A stretch of 64,000 bases of DNA from CBDATB01 sp965199745 (GCA_965199745.1 CBDATB010000013.1:496001-560000), one strand, 5' to 3'; numbered from the stretch's first letter, positions 8,191 through 16,129 are shown. Notes: a model not told the origin generated them from the sequence alone. Made by a program: numbers and translations.

Positions 8191-10329
8191 TTATTTCACA
8201 TGCTCACCAAAACGCATGACCAAGCCTATATTCAAACTCCGACCCGCTTCCAGGAATGTATTCTGGTTTCCGGGATTACCTCTAGAGACATGGCTTCTAT
8301 AAGCTTTTTCACCAATATTAGTCAGGCTAAGGGTGAGTTTGCTGTGGGGCATTCCTTCGATTATTTCATGAAAATTTAACCCAGCCCTGATATTAAATAC
8401 CGCGTATCCGGGTGTAGTTATTTCATTAGGAGCCACATTATTTTGCGAAAAAACAAGAAACGCTTCGGGTTGCACAAAAAAACGATTTTTACTATCTCTG
8501 TAATGTATACCAGCCCAGGTTTGAGTGGCGGGAATTTCCTGTAACGGGTCGTTGGTTACTCGGTTTGTACCCGTGATAAAACTACCACTGATAAAAACAT
8601 GCGATGAAGCCCCGAAATTAACCTGAACATCCCACTCAATACCTGTGATGCTGGCTTTACCTACGTTTTGAAACTGCACTGAAGCAGCATCATTAAATTG
8701 TAAATTGTTCAATACAAATAAATTATTCAAGAAATTCTGATAAAAACTAGCCTTCAAAAAAAAGACCTTTTGATTAACGCTGACTCCGAGTTCGTAAAAA
8801 ACACCTCGCTCGGGGTCAAGATCCGGATTTGGCACTAGAAATCCTGCGCCAACGGCAGTAAAATGATATTTTGAGAACAAATCCGTCCCTCTGAATGAGT
8901 TGGCAACATTAGCGACAAAGCTAAAGGTATTACTCGGGCTATACTTCAACCCGATGTTCCCTGATACAGCCCAGTCACTGTCAGACGTGTTGCCATCGTT
9001 GTAAATAGAGGCAATGGGGGCGATGCTAAACGGACCGTCTTCTATATTTGTGCTGACATTGTCTAGCCTGCCAGCTAGCAATAAATTTAATTTTTTATGT
9101 AATTGTATTTTTTCAATAGCAAATACTCCGAAACTATTACTGTAGCTGTCCGGTTGAACCTGTTCGAATGGAAGGCTATTATCCACGACCATTACCCCGT
9201 CAGGATTAAATATTTGTACATCCAATGCTCTGTGGGTTCCGATGCGGTGTTCACGCAAATAGTCTCCACCAAGAGTTAACTTGGATTTATCATTATGGAT
9301 CAAAGTAATAAAAAACTTTGCGCCCATAAATGGAACATCTACGTCGAGTGCCAAATCTCTTGTTCGCGCGTTACCGTTAGCGAGGGTGTCATTCGTCACT
9401 TGATCAATATGTAGCTGCTGTTTTTTATAGAAGCCCCGGACTCCGATAGATGCTATTCTATCTGAAATATTTTTCCCGTCATAAGCAATATTGAAGGCAA
9501 ACTGCTCGTCCGGATTAAATCGCCTGTTAACCGTCGGTGGACCAGGCGCACCCAACCCGCCCGGAAAACCCGTGTTTTCATTTTTAAAATATTTACCATT
9601 TACTTCTACCCGGTGATTCTTTGCCCAGGAGTAGCCGATGTTGAAATCAAAATTATTGGATTCAAACTGACTATTCTCTATGGGTCCTTTGGGGGTATTG
9701 GTATTTCCCGCATTCCTGAGACCTCCTCCTATCAGAAAATCTAATCCATTACCCCTTCCTTCAATCTCTACTCTGCCTCTGTAGAAACCAGCTACCGAAT
9801 GGTAGCCTCCATACAAACTACCCCCTACTTTCATTTTTTTTCCATAGCCATTTTCAGCTTTCCTTGTAACAATATTTACTAACCCCGACACTGCATCGCT
9901 TCCCCAAAAAGCCGAAGCCGGACCTTTGATTACTTCGATTCTTTCAATCTGGGAAGGGTCAATGAGTGTATAAGATCTAATTCTTCCACCTACAAAAGGG
10001 TTACCATCTATGAGTATTGGTGCCCTTTCTCTAGCTAATCCTCTGATAATTGGTGTACTGGCAAGACCGCCATCGCTTTGGCGAACTAGACCCGGTATGT
10101 ACTGTAGTGCTTCAACAGGAGTGAGGGGCTGAGTTTCTTCTATTTTACTTTGATTGACCAACTCAATATTGACAGGTAATATGTCTAGTTTACTTGAAAA
10201 CCTGGTGGCAGTAATTTCAACAGATTCAAGCTCCTGATCCGATAGAGAGTCAGCTACCTGGGCTTTCAAAGCAGTATTTGAAAATAATACAATAGGAATG
10301 GCAACCGCATATAAGTATATTTTTTTCAT
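8191..10329 (-). CDS. TonB-dependent outer-membrane receptor
   Basis: A 712-residue outer-membrane gated channel that imports a scarce ligand using TonB energy. It has a signal peptide (residues 1-23, ...LKAQ), a TonB-box-like segment ESVEITATR, then the plug domain with PGLVRQSDGG, PIIRGLARERAPILIDG and the GSDAVSGLVNIVTR plug signature (residues about 60-160). Long beta-barrel repeats follow, ending LNIGLVMRFGEHVK, close to the usual C-terminal aromatic strand. It resembles BtuB/CirA-type metal-chelate receptors rather than SusC. It is divergently transcribed from the hydrogenase operon across 271 bases, so nickel or another metal for the hydrogenase is a plausible but unproven ligand. Confidence 0.9.
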   Translation of the reverse strand: MKKIYLYAVAIPIVLFSNTALKAQVADSLSDQELESVEITATRFSSKLDILPVNIELVNQSKIEETQPLTPVEALQYIPGLVRQSDGGLASTPIIRGLARERAPILIDGNPFVGGRIRSYTLIDPSQIERIEVIKGPASAFWGSDAVSGLVNIVTRKAENGYGKKMKVGGSLYGGYHSVAGFYRGRVEIEGRGNGLDFLIGGGLRNAGNTNTPKGPIENSQFESNNFDFNIGYSWAKNHRVEVNGKYFKNENTGFPGGLGAPGPPTVNRRFNPDEQFAFNIAYDGKNISDRIASIGVRGFYKKQQLHIDQVTNDTLANGNARTRDLALDVDVPFMGAKFFITLIHNDKSKLTLGGDYLREHRIGTHRALDVQIFNPDGVMVVDNSLPFEQVQPDSYSNSFGVFAIEKIQLHKKLNLLLAGRLDNVSTNIEDGPFSIAPIASIYNDGNTSDSDWAVSGNIGLKYSPSNTFSFVANVANSFRGTDLFSKYHFTAVGAGFLVPNPDLDPERGVFYELGVSVNQKVFFLKASFYQNFLNNLFVLNNLQFNDAASVQFQNVGKASITGIEWDVQVNFGASSHVFISGSFITGTNRVTNDPLQEIPATQTWAGIHYRDSKNRFFVQPEAFLVFSQNNVAPNEITTPGYAVFNIRAGLNFHEIIEGMPHSKLTLSLTNIGEKAYRSHVSRGNPGNQNTFLEAGRSLNIGLVMRFGEHVK

Positions 10330-10444
10330 AGAGTTTAAACTGATTATACCTTTATAAAAAATCCTTTGATAACATTTAAAACATTGGGTGATTCTCTGAT
10401 AATTTTTCGCTTTTTTGTGGGAATAATTAAAAGAACCTCAGTGC

Positions 10445-10458
10445 AAATGAAATCATTT
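10445..10458. promoter_or_regulatory. Inverted repeat AAATGA-AA-TCATTT
   Basis: A short perfect inverted repeat in the divergent receptor/hydrogenase region. It contains part of the GCAAATG half-site that forms the perfect palindrome beside the TetR gene at 20885-20904, so it could be a weak second operator. This is inference from a short match. Confidence 0.25.
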
Positions 10459-10475
10459 AAAAAAAGTAAATATAG

Positions 10476-10501
10476 AAAAATAGAAAATATTTTCTATTTT
10501 T
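10476..10501. promoter_or_regulatory. 26-bp perfect AT palindrome in the divergent intergenic region
   Basis: The half AAAATAGAAAAT is followed directly by its exact complement, with one further matching pair outside. It lies about 38-63 bases upstream of the candidate hydrogenase -7 box and between two divergent genes, a typical place for a regulator operator. It could also form an A/T-only hairpin with flanking A and T runs, so a bidirectional terminator-like role is the alternative. Confidence 0.45.
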
Positions 10502-10538
10502 TTTATACTTTAGAGAACATTTCTTTTTAAAATTCAAC

Positions 10539-10546
10539 TAGGTTTG
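10539..10546 (+). promoter_or_regulatory. Candidate -7 promoter box for the hydrogenase operon
   Basis: TAGGTTTG fits the Bacteroidota TAnnTTTG element and lies 54 bases before the small-subunit ATG at 10601. No convincing -33 TTG is found at 19-21 bases upstream, which would fit an activator-dependent promoter. The AT palindrome at 10476-10501 sits just upstream. Confidence 0.4.
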
Positions 10547-10600
10547 CATCAGTGCAGATTACTGAGATAGCCCTTTGAAACATAATAACATAATTGAAAA

Positions 10601-11752
10601 ATGGAACTATCTAAAAACGGAGCTATTGCGCCAATTGATGCTAACCATATAGAAGAAGTACATGCGTTCTGGATTGCAGGAGGAAGTTGTGATGGCTGTT
10701 CGATAGCGGCCGTTGGTGCTTCATCGCCATCGGTAGAAAATTTGCTTCGCGGGGTGCTGCCAGGTATGCCCAAAGTCGTGCTACATCATCCAGTTCTTGC
10801 GGTAGATGCTGGCGAAGCATTTGTCAAGCCATTCAGGCTTGCTGCTAAAGGAGAATTAGGTACTCCCTTTGTGGTGATTTGCGAAGGTTCGATGATGGAT
10901 GAGCGGATAGCCGCTGAATCCGGGGGGTATTGGTCAGGTTTAGGTTCCGATGAAGACGAAAACGGAGATCCGCAACCGATTCCTTCTGCTAGTTGGGTGA
11001 CCGAGATGAGCAAGTATGCAGCAGCCGTAATTGCCTTGGGTACTTGTGCTACTTGGGGAGGAGTACCCGCCGCAGCTGGCAATCCGACGAAGGCGGTAGG
11101 AGTAATGGATTTTTTAGGAGAGGATTACAGAAGTGCTTTGGGGCTCCCCGTAGTTAACTTGCCCGGTTGTGCACCACAGGGTGACAATATCACAGAGACT
11201 ATCGCAGCAGTCCTTTTGTTTTTGCATGGTCTAGGACCTTTACCGGAGTTTGACGAGCTTGGTCGACCTTCGTGGCTTTTCGGAGAGACCGTACACAGAG
11301 GCTGCACAAGAGCAGGGTTTTATGAAGAAGGTAAGTTTGCAAAGAAATACGGCGATAAACAGTGTCTGGTGGAAGTTGGCTGTTGGGGGCCGGTTGTGCA
11401 GTGCAATATCAATAAAAGAGGTGCATTAAATGGCCAAGGGGGATGTATGAATGTTGGTGCTCCTTGTATCGGATGTACTATGCCCGGCTTCCCAGATAGC
11501 TTTGCACCTTTTTATTCAAGACCTCCCGGTACTATCGTGTCGTCTACTTTATCGAGAGTAACAGGGTCGCTCATTAGTAATCTCAGAGAGATGACGCAAT
11601 CCCATCAGAATCGAACTAGAAAATGGGATAAAGACGGTCGTGTTCCATCGGGGTGGGGACATGTGGATGAACCCGGACTTTTACGAAAAGTCGCTCATTT
11701 TGCCTATGAGAAACTTCAATTTAGTAATAGCCCCAAACCAAAATCAAAATGA
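10601..11752 (+). CDS. [NiFe]-hydrogenase small (electron-transfer) subunit, high-affinity group 1h/1l-like
   Basis: Carries the three iron-sulfur clusters that conduct electrons away from the nickel site. The 383-residue protein has no twin-arginine signal and no C-terminal membrane helix, so the enzyme should be cytoplasmic. Proximal cluster ligands are Cys30, Cys33, Cys149 and Cys190 (SCDGC, GTCATWGG, LPGC). His232, Cys235, Cys255 and Cys261 fit the distal cluster. Cys268, Cys289 and Cys292 (PCIGCTMPGFPD) fit the medial cluster, with an additional Cys282 (GGCMNVG). The CIGCTMPGFPD block and overall layout resemble the oxygen-tolerant atmospheric H2-oxidising enzymes. It starts the operon; the first small membrane protein follows after 3 bases. 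Confidence 0.9.
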   Translation: MELSKNGAIAPIDANHIEEVHAFWIAGGSCDGCSIAAVGASSPSVENLLRGVLPGMPKVVLHHPVLAVDAGEAFVKPFRLAAKGELGTPFVVICEGSMMDERIAAESGGYWSGLGSDEDENGDPQPIPSASWVTEMSKYAAAVIALGTCATWGGVPAAAGNPTKAVGVMDFLGEDYRSALGLPVVNLPGCAPQGDNITETIAAVLLFLHGLGPLPEFDELGRPSWLFGETVHRGCTRAGFYEEGKFAKKYGDKQCLVEVGCWGPVVQCNINKRGALNGQGGCMNVGAPCIGCTMPGFPDSFAPFYSRPPGTIVSSTLSRVTGSLISNLREMTQSHQNRTRKWDKDGRVPSGWGHVDEPGLLRKVAHFAYEKLQFSNSPKPKSK

Positions 11753-11755
11753 TGT

Positions 11756-12058
11756 ATGATGGGTGAAGCGACACTGTATTCAAATTTTTATGTAGGGTTG
11801 AGTATCGCTTTTGCAATCGTACTGGCGGCTGCTACTTTGCTATTGCTGGTTTGGACGACTGCCCGAAGAATACTGAGACTGGCAACAACAGTGCTTGGTC
11901 TTGTTACCCAAATTAAAGAAAATACGAAGAGTATCTGGGAACTTCAAAAAACAAATCAAGTAGCTATTGGTATTTCGGAAGGAGCAGCAGCCATTGAGTC
12001 TCATGCAGCATTGGTGGCAAAGGCATTGCATGAAAATAATCAGGAAAACAACAAATAA
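11756..12058 (+). CDS. Small single-pass membrane protein 1 of hydrogenase locus
   Basis: A 100-residue protein with one N-terminal transmembrane helix (about residues 10-33, ...IAFAIVLAAATLLLLVWTTA) followed by basic residues (RRILR) and a soluble, mostly helical tail with no cysteine. The charge pattern predicts the tail in the cytoplasm, where the hydrogenase would be. It begins 3 bases after the small subunit (two tandem ATGs, 11756 and 11759) and is the first of five proteins of similar size and architecture between the two catalytic subunits. No known family recognised; a membrane-anchor or scaffold role is inferred from position. Confidence 0.75.
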   Translation: MMGEATLYSNFYVGLSIAFAIVLAAATLLLLVWTTARRILRLATTVLGLVTQIKENTKSIWELQKTNQVAIGISEGAAAIESHAALVAKALHENNQENNK

Positions 12059-12065
12059 CAATACA

Positions 12066-12374
12066 ATGGAAGTATATCAAAATCTATGGATTGTCTCACT
12101 GGTTATCGGTTTGGTCGTAATCGGCGTAGTCGCCTTTTTACTTCACCTGATAAAATCTACAGCCGCGCAGATAGACGCAGCAGCAGCACAGATATGGACG
12201 CAGGGTAAACTCACAGCTAATAATACGATCCAAATTCCGATTTTCCTGTCTGTAACCAACAGTGTAGTAGCTAAAATCTACAGTTCATCCGTGAATATTG
12301 TTAAAAGAACAGAGGCAATCAAAAGCCATGCGCAAGGTTGTCTGGGCTGTCCGGCTTGTCACCTAAAAAATTAG
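12066..12374 (+). CDS. Small single-pass membrane protein 2 with C-terminal CxxCxxCH
   Basis: Start chosen at the ATG 7 bases after the preceding stop, giving 102 residues; a longer ORF from 11967 overlaps the previous gene and is unlikely. One N-terminal TM helix (residues about 8-28) is followed by KSTAAQ and a helical tail. The last residues are GCLGCPACHLKN, the only cysteines in the five-protein set. CPACH matches a haem-c CxxCH motif, but the predicted cytoplasmic location of the tail argues against haem c; an iron-sulfur or metal site or a disulfide is possible. This makes it the one candidate redox component among the small proteins. Confidence 0.75.
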   Translation: MEVYQNLWIVSLVIGLVVIGVVAFLLHLIKSTAAQIDAAAAQIWTQGKLTANNTIQIPIFLSVTNSVVAKIYSSSVNIVKRTEAIKSHAQGCLGCPACHLKN

Positions 12375-12379
12375 TCGTT

Positions 12380-12673
12380 ATGGATGTTATTTTAATGCTA
12401 TCTACAACTCTTGCTGTTTTGCTTTTGGTATTTGTATTAGTTCGATACCTTAGCCATATCATCAGGCTCTTAAATCGTATTGGGGGTAGTGGTGAAAGCT
12501 ATCTGGCTAAGCTACGCCTGGGGTTGAGGGCCATAGAAATCGAAACTGGACACCTACCCGTAGAAGTAACCAAACTCAATGAGGCACTGATGAAAACCTC
12601 CAGTGGGCTTCAAGTAGTCAATAAAAACATGGAAGGTACTATTGATGCTACCCTAAATCAAAAAATACAATAA
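12380..12673 (+). CDS. Small single-pass membrane protein 3 of hydrogenase locus
   Basis: A 97-residue protein starting MDVILMLSTTLAVLLLVFVL, with a single N-terminal TM helix (about residues 3-24), then a basic stretch (RYLSHIIRLLNR) and an amphipathic helical tail with heptad-like leucines (KLNEALMKTSSGLQVV). The ATG at 12380 is 5 bases after the previous stop; the in-frame extension to 12338 overlaps that gene. Its layout matches its four neighbours, although obvious sequence identity is low. No family recognised. Confidence 0.72.
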   Translation: MDVILMLSTTLAVLLLVFVLVRYLSHIIRLLNRIGGSGESYLAKLRLGLRAIEIETGHLPVEVTKLNEALMKTSSGLQVVNKNMEGTIDATLNQKIQ

Positions 12674-12675
12674 TC

Positions 12676-12975
12676 ATGGATCAAGCAGTTATCATTTTAT
12701 GGATCATTCTATTAGCGGTTACCGTATCGCTGCTACCCTTCATCATTAGTCTGTTACACAGAACCTGGCGCGCCAGCAGAAGTATCGAAAGGTATTTTCA
12801 AGAGATGCTAGAGGCAGGTCAGGGTATCGCCGAAAATACTGACCACATTACTGCCCTGAATAATACCATAGATGTTGCTTCGGGTATGCTTGATGTAGCA
12901 GGTCATATTAATGGTAATGCAGATACTATAAAAAAAACACTTGCTGACAGGGCTGACAAACTAAAACAAATATGA
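12676..12975 (+). CDS. Small single-pass membrane protein 4 of hydrogenase locus
   Basis: A 99-residue protein with an N-terminal TM helix (about residues 5-26, ILWIILLAVTVSLLPFII), a basic boundary (HRTWRASRS) and a helical tail rich in Asn, Thr, Ile and Asp (ALNNTIDVASGMLDVAGHIN) that looks coiled-coil forming. It begins 2 bases after gene 3 and its stop overlaps the next start by 4 bases (ATGA), implying translational coupling. Function unknown; probably part of the same membrane assembly as its neighbours. Confidence 0.72.
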   Translation: MDQAVIILWIILLAVTVSLLPFIISLLHRTWRASRSIERYFQEMLEAGQGIAENTDHITALNNTIDVASGMLDVAGHINGNADTIKKTLADRADKLKQI

Positions 12976-13247
12976 CAACTTCTGTACTTTATGTAGCCAC
13001 CTTAATCATAGTGGGATTGCTGGTGTTATTTTTAGTAGTGTATTTGTTGCTGATAATCATAGCACTGAGGAGAGCAGGTAATCATTTGAAAAAACTTGCA
13101 GAGACCTTGCAAAAAATAGTAGATGACACCAGCCTGCTAGGTGGTAACTTAGCGACGATCAATGGTGCTTTGACAAAACTGCTAAGTGGATTGTCGGCAG
13201 TAGATAACCATTTGGTAGCCGTTGCAAAAGTCTTCAAACTCGTATAG
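12972..13247 (+). CDS. Small single-pass membrane protein 5 of hydrogenase locus
   Basis: A 91-residue protein with a long N-terminal hydrophobic helix (residues about 5-31, LIIVGLLVLFLVVYLLLIII), then ALRRAGNHLKKL at the membrane face and an amphipathic tail (GNLATINGALTKLLSGLSAV) similar in pattern to gene 4. Its ATG overlaps the stop of gene 4. The large subunit follows after 47 bases, the only sizeable gap in this part of the operon. No family recognised. Confidence 0.72.
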   Translation: MTTSVLYVATLIIVGLLVLFLVVYLLLIIIALRRAGNHLKKLAETLQKIVDDTSLLGGNLATINGALTKLLSGLSAVDNHLVAVAKVFKLV

Positions 13248-13294
13248 AACATGTTTGAAAAGGGTTTTTTACTGAAATAGTCAACAATAAAAAT

Positions 13295-15169
13295 ATGTGT
13301 TTTAAAAATTTACCAATAGCTTTTGACAAAGAAGGACAAGCCTACCTCAAAGAAGATATTGCAAATCCTTATGAATATAAAGTAGTAGATTTAGGTGAGG
13401 AGCAAGACAAACTCAGGAGCCTGATGCAAAAAAACGGATTTATCCGCAGTGTAGACTATGACCCGGTCACTAGGGTAGCAGGAGCCTTGGCGTTTCACAG
13501 TGTCGTTGATTTGGAACAAGGTAAAGTACTATCTACCAACTCAATGGCAACACTATTCAGAGGATATGAAATTATACTCAAGGGTCGCGACCCCAGAGAT
13601 GCTGCCTATATCAGCAGCAGAGCTTGTGGGGTGTGTGGTGGCGTACATGCCACTACATCTGCTCTGGCTATCGAAATGGCTTTGGGTATTAAACCGCCGC
13701 CTTTAGGTATTGTCATGCGCAATATACTGTTAGCCATAGAGTACTTATACGATCATCCTTTACATTTATTCTTGCTGGCTGGACCGGACTACTCTGAGGA
13801 GCTAGTAGCTGCTACCAACCCCGAATTAATAGCAAAAGCCGCCAATGTCAAGTGTAAAAATAAGGCCGTACATGGCTATAATACAGTCCTGGACATTATG
13901 AAGGATCTGAACCCGCTGAAAGGTAAGTTATATCTGGAAGCACTCTCTATGACCCGTGTCGCTAGGGAAGCTTATGTGCAAATAGGTGGAAAATACCCGC
14001 ACCCGCAATCTGTTATTCCTGGAGGAATATCGGTAACCGTAGATATTACAGTACTCAATCAGATATATAACCGATTGGTTAAATTTTTTGATTATGGGCA
14101 AAAAACGACTGGTATCTGGAACGATATATTCGATTTTTTCTTGTCGCAAGACAAACGATACAACCAATGTGGCGTGCGACCTGCAACCATGGCAGATACT
14201 GGTGTTTGGGACAGACCTGAACACTATGATGCCAGTTTTCACAATTGTGATACCTGGGGTAATGCTAGATGGGCTACTCCTGGTGTACTGGTGGAAGGAA
14301 AAGTTGTTACAACGAATCTGAGCGAATTAAACGCTGGTCTGGAAGAATTTGTTGAACACTCTTATTATGAAAAGTGGCATGAACAAAAATATACTACTGA
14401 CGCCAAAGGCATGCCCTTGAGTCCGAATCACCCGTGGAATAAAGATACTGTGCCGAAACCCGGAAAACAGAGTTGGCGCGACCGATACAGCTGGGACACT
14501 TGTCCTACCTGGGACAGAATGCCAATGGAAGCAGGTGCCTATGCCAGAATGTACCTGACAGCCAAAGCCCAAAAAGCTCCTGCCAGTTACTATTTTGAAA
14601 ATACCGGACACAGTATGAAAATTAATGTACCCGGATACAACCTCCCTGAGGCTCAACTCGAATGGAACGTACCTCAACATTGGAATGCATTTGAAAGGAA
14701 CAGGGCGCGGGCATACTGTATTCCTTATTCGGCAATGGTGGCATTGGAAAACTGGCAAATGGCGCAAGAGCTAATCCGTAACGGTGAAACGCTCGTGAGT
14801 ACACCCTATGAAATTCCTAAAAAAGGAACACATATCGGCTTTGGGGCTTGGGGAGCAGGTAGAGGCTTTTTAACACATCACCTCATCGTAGAAAAAGGAG
14901 TGATTAAGAATTATCAGATCATTACACCCTCCACACTCAATGCAGCACCGAGAGCTCCGTGGGGAGCCGCCGGACCTTATGAAGAAGCCGTATTAAATAC
15001 GCCTCTTCTGGAAAAATTTGATAAGCCTGAGGATTACAAAGGAATAGACATTCTAAGAGCTATTCGAAGCTTCGATCCCTGTATGCCGTGTACCACGCAT
15101 ATTATGGCTAAGAACACAGAGCATGTAGTCACCAGGGAAGTAACTACTTGTGCTTGTGGCCTTGAATAA
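13295..15169 (+). CDS. [NiFe]-hydrogenase large (catalytic) subunit, high-affinity group 1h/1l-like
   Basis: Holds the Ni-Fe(CN)2CO active site that splits H2. The 624-residue protein has the L1 motif R109-ACGVCGGV-H118 (Cys111, Cys114) and the L2 motif DPCMPCTTH (Cys596, Cys599, His602), giving the four nickel-binding cysteines. Twenty-two residues follow His602 and should be removed by a maturation protease; a matching protease is encoded at 17589. Segments such as KAVHGYNTVLDIMKDLNP, SHPW-type loops (NHPWNKDTVPKP) and AFERNRARAY are shared with the actinobacterial-type oxygen-tolerant enzymes. The L2 TTH in place of their usual GVH sets it somewhat apart. The exact group needs a tree. Confidence 0.92.
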   Translation: MCFKNLPIAFDKEGQAYLKEDIANPYEYKVVDLGEEQDKLRSLMQKNGFIRSVDYDPVTRVAGALAFHSVVDLEQGKVLSTNSMATLFRGYEIILKGRDPRDAAYISSRACGVCGGVHATTSALAIEMALGIKPPPLGIVMRNILLAIEYLYDHPLHLFLLAGPDYSEELVAATNPELIAKAANVKCKNKAVHGYNTVLDIMKDLNPLKGKLYLEALSMTRVAREAYVQIGGKYPHPQSVIPGGISVTVDITVLNQIYNRLVKFFDYGQKTTGIWNDIFDFFLSQDKRYNQCGVRPATMADTGVWDRPEHYDASFHNCDTWGNARWATPGVLVEGKVVTTNLSELNAGLEEFVEHSYYEKWHEQKYTTDAKGMPLSPNHPWNKDTVPKPGKQSWRDRYSWDTCPTWDRMPMEAGAYARMYLTAKAQKAPASYYFENTGHSMKINVPGYNLPEAQLEWNVPQHWNAFERNRARAYCIPYSAMVALENWQMAQELIRNGETLVSTPYEIPKKGTHIGFGAWGAGRGFLTHHLIVEKGVIKNYQIITPSTLNAAPRAPWGAAGPYEEAVLNTPLLEKFDKPEDYKGIDILRAIRSFDPCMPCTTHIMAKNTEHVVTREVTTCACGLE

Positions 15170-15725
15170 GAAAACACTCATCGGCACGGTAGGGTATCAT
15201 ATATTGGGTAACCACTCAGTGCCTCCTATGTTGCTCCCACATCTTGAAAAATTAAGCCTGCCCGAGTACGTGAAGGTAGACGAACTCAACTGGGGACCAT
15301 TGGCAGTCGTACAAATGTTTGAAGAAGAAAACCCGCCATTTGAAAGAGTGGTTATCCTGTGTGCAGTTCAGAGAACAGGTAGGGCTATCGGGCAAATCGA
15401 TGTATTTAAGTGGCAGGGTATGCTGCCCGATAACGAACAGATACAAGCCTGTGTCGGTGATGCCGCCACCGGGGTAATTTCTGTTGAAAATTTACTGGTC
15501 ATAGGGGAGTATTTTAATATTTGGCCAAGCGAAGTATACCTCGTAGACGTGGAACCAGGCCCCGAAGTAGCTGGCGAACAATGGACATGGGAAGTGCAGC
15601 AGTGTATCCCGCATGTAATAACTGTTATTAAAAAATTGGCAACTAACGGTCCGAATGGCGAAATAAAATTGCATTTTCTCAAAGGAAATACTATATTTGA
15701 CCATATATCTCACATCAATGATTAA
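15150..15725 (+). CDS. Hydrogenase maturation protease-like protein (probably non-proteolytic)
   Basis: A 191-residue protein starting at a GTG that overlaps the end of the large-subunit gene by 20 bases (later GTG/TTG starts at 15156 or 15162 are possible). The fold order resembles HyaD/HybD proteases: a GTVGYHILGNHS loop, then VVILCAVQRTGRAIGQIDVF where the protease has its xxDA strand, then GVISVENLLVIGEYFNIWP and EVYLVDVEPGP, like the S-x-x-LL...P..V...EP stretch of the family. The acidic metal ligands of true proteases (GxGNxLxxDDG and the second Asp) are not conserved. It may chaperone the large subunit, while the real protease is at 17589. Assignment is by pattern and moderately sure. 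Confidence 0.6.
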   Translation: MLVALNKKTLIGTVGYHILGNHSVPPMLLPHLEKLSLPEYVKVDELNWGPLAVVQMFEEENPPFERVVILCAVQRTGRAIGQIDVFKWQGMLPDNEQIQACVGDAATGVISVENLLVIGEYFNIWPSEVYLVDVEPGPEVAGEQWTWEVQQCIPHVITVIKKLATNGPNGEIKLHFLKGNTIFDHISHIND

Positions 15726-15727
15726 AA

Positions 15728-16126
15728 GTGGAAACTGTAGAAAAATCAGCTCTTAGATCCCTTTTTTGGAAAGATGAAATACTTCAGGTGCTTTATTGGA
15801 TGCAGGGTGAAGGCTTGGGAGAACAGGTGTCGATGGTGCAAATTCTTTCATTGCTGAATACTAATGAAGATAATCTTCGGTTTCATTTGAAAAAACTCTC
15901 AGTCGATGGTGTACTGATTGCTTCAGACCCGCAAATAGCCGATGACACCCTCATTCGGCTCTCACCGAAAATGTATAAAGAAGCAGGCAAGCGATTTTCC
16001 AGTGCGTTTCAGGGTTACCAAAAAACAGGACATGGTGAATGCGGACCTGATTGTGAGTTTTGTTATGATGCAGACGGGCAAAAATTAGACAACTGTGTGC
16101 ATAACTGTGCTACTGCAAATGAGTGA
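15728..16126 (+). CDS. Winged-helix protein with C-terminal Cys/His cluster, hydrogenase-associated
   Basis: A 132-residue protein (GTG start 2 bases after the previous stop). Residues 1-85 look like a winged-helix domain (QILSLLNTNEDNLRFHLKKLSVDGVLI), and residues 100-130 hold HGECGPDCEFCYDADGQ and NCVHNC, a dense Cys/His set suited to zinc or an iron-sulfur cluster. From memory, similar small proteins accompany group 1h hydrogenase genes, where their role is unknown. It may sense redox state or metal and control the operon, or act in assembly; the helix-turn-helix need not bind DNA. Confidence 0.55.
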   Translation: METVEKSALRSLFWKDEILQVLYWMQGEGLGEQVSMVQILSLLNTNEDNLRFHLKKLSVDGVLIASDPQIADDTLIRLSPKMYKEAGKRFSSAFQGYQKTGHGECGPDCEFCYDADGQKLDNCVHNCATANE

Positions 16127-16129
16127 GTC

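Noticed and set aside
12338..12374. CPACH as a haem-c attachment site making protein 2 a cytochrome c
   Set aside because: The positive charges after the TM helix place the tail in the cytoplasm, where haem c is not attached; kept only as a possible metal motif.
15062..15110. Selenocysteine in the hydrogenase large subunit
   Set aside because: Both nickel motifs use ordinary TGT cysteine codons and no in-frame TGA is present.
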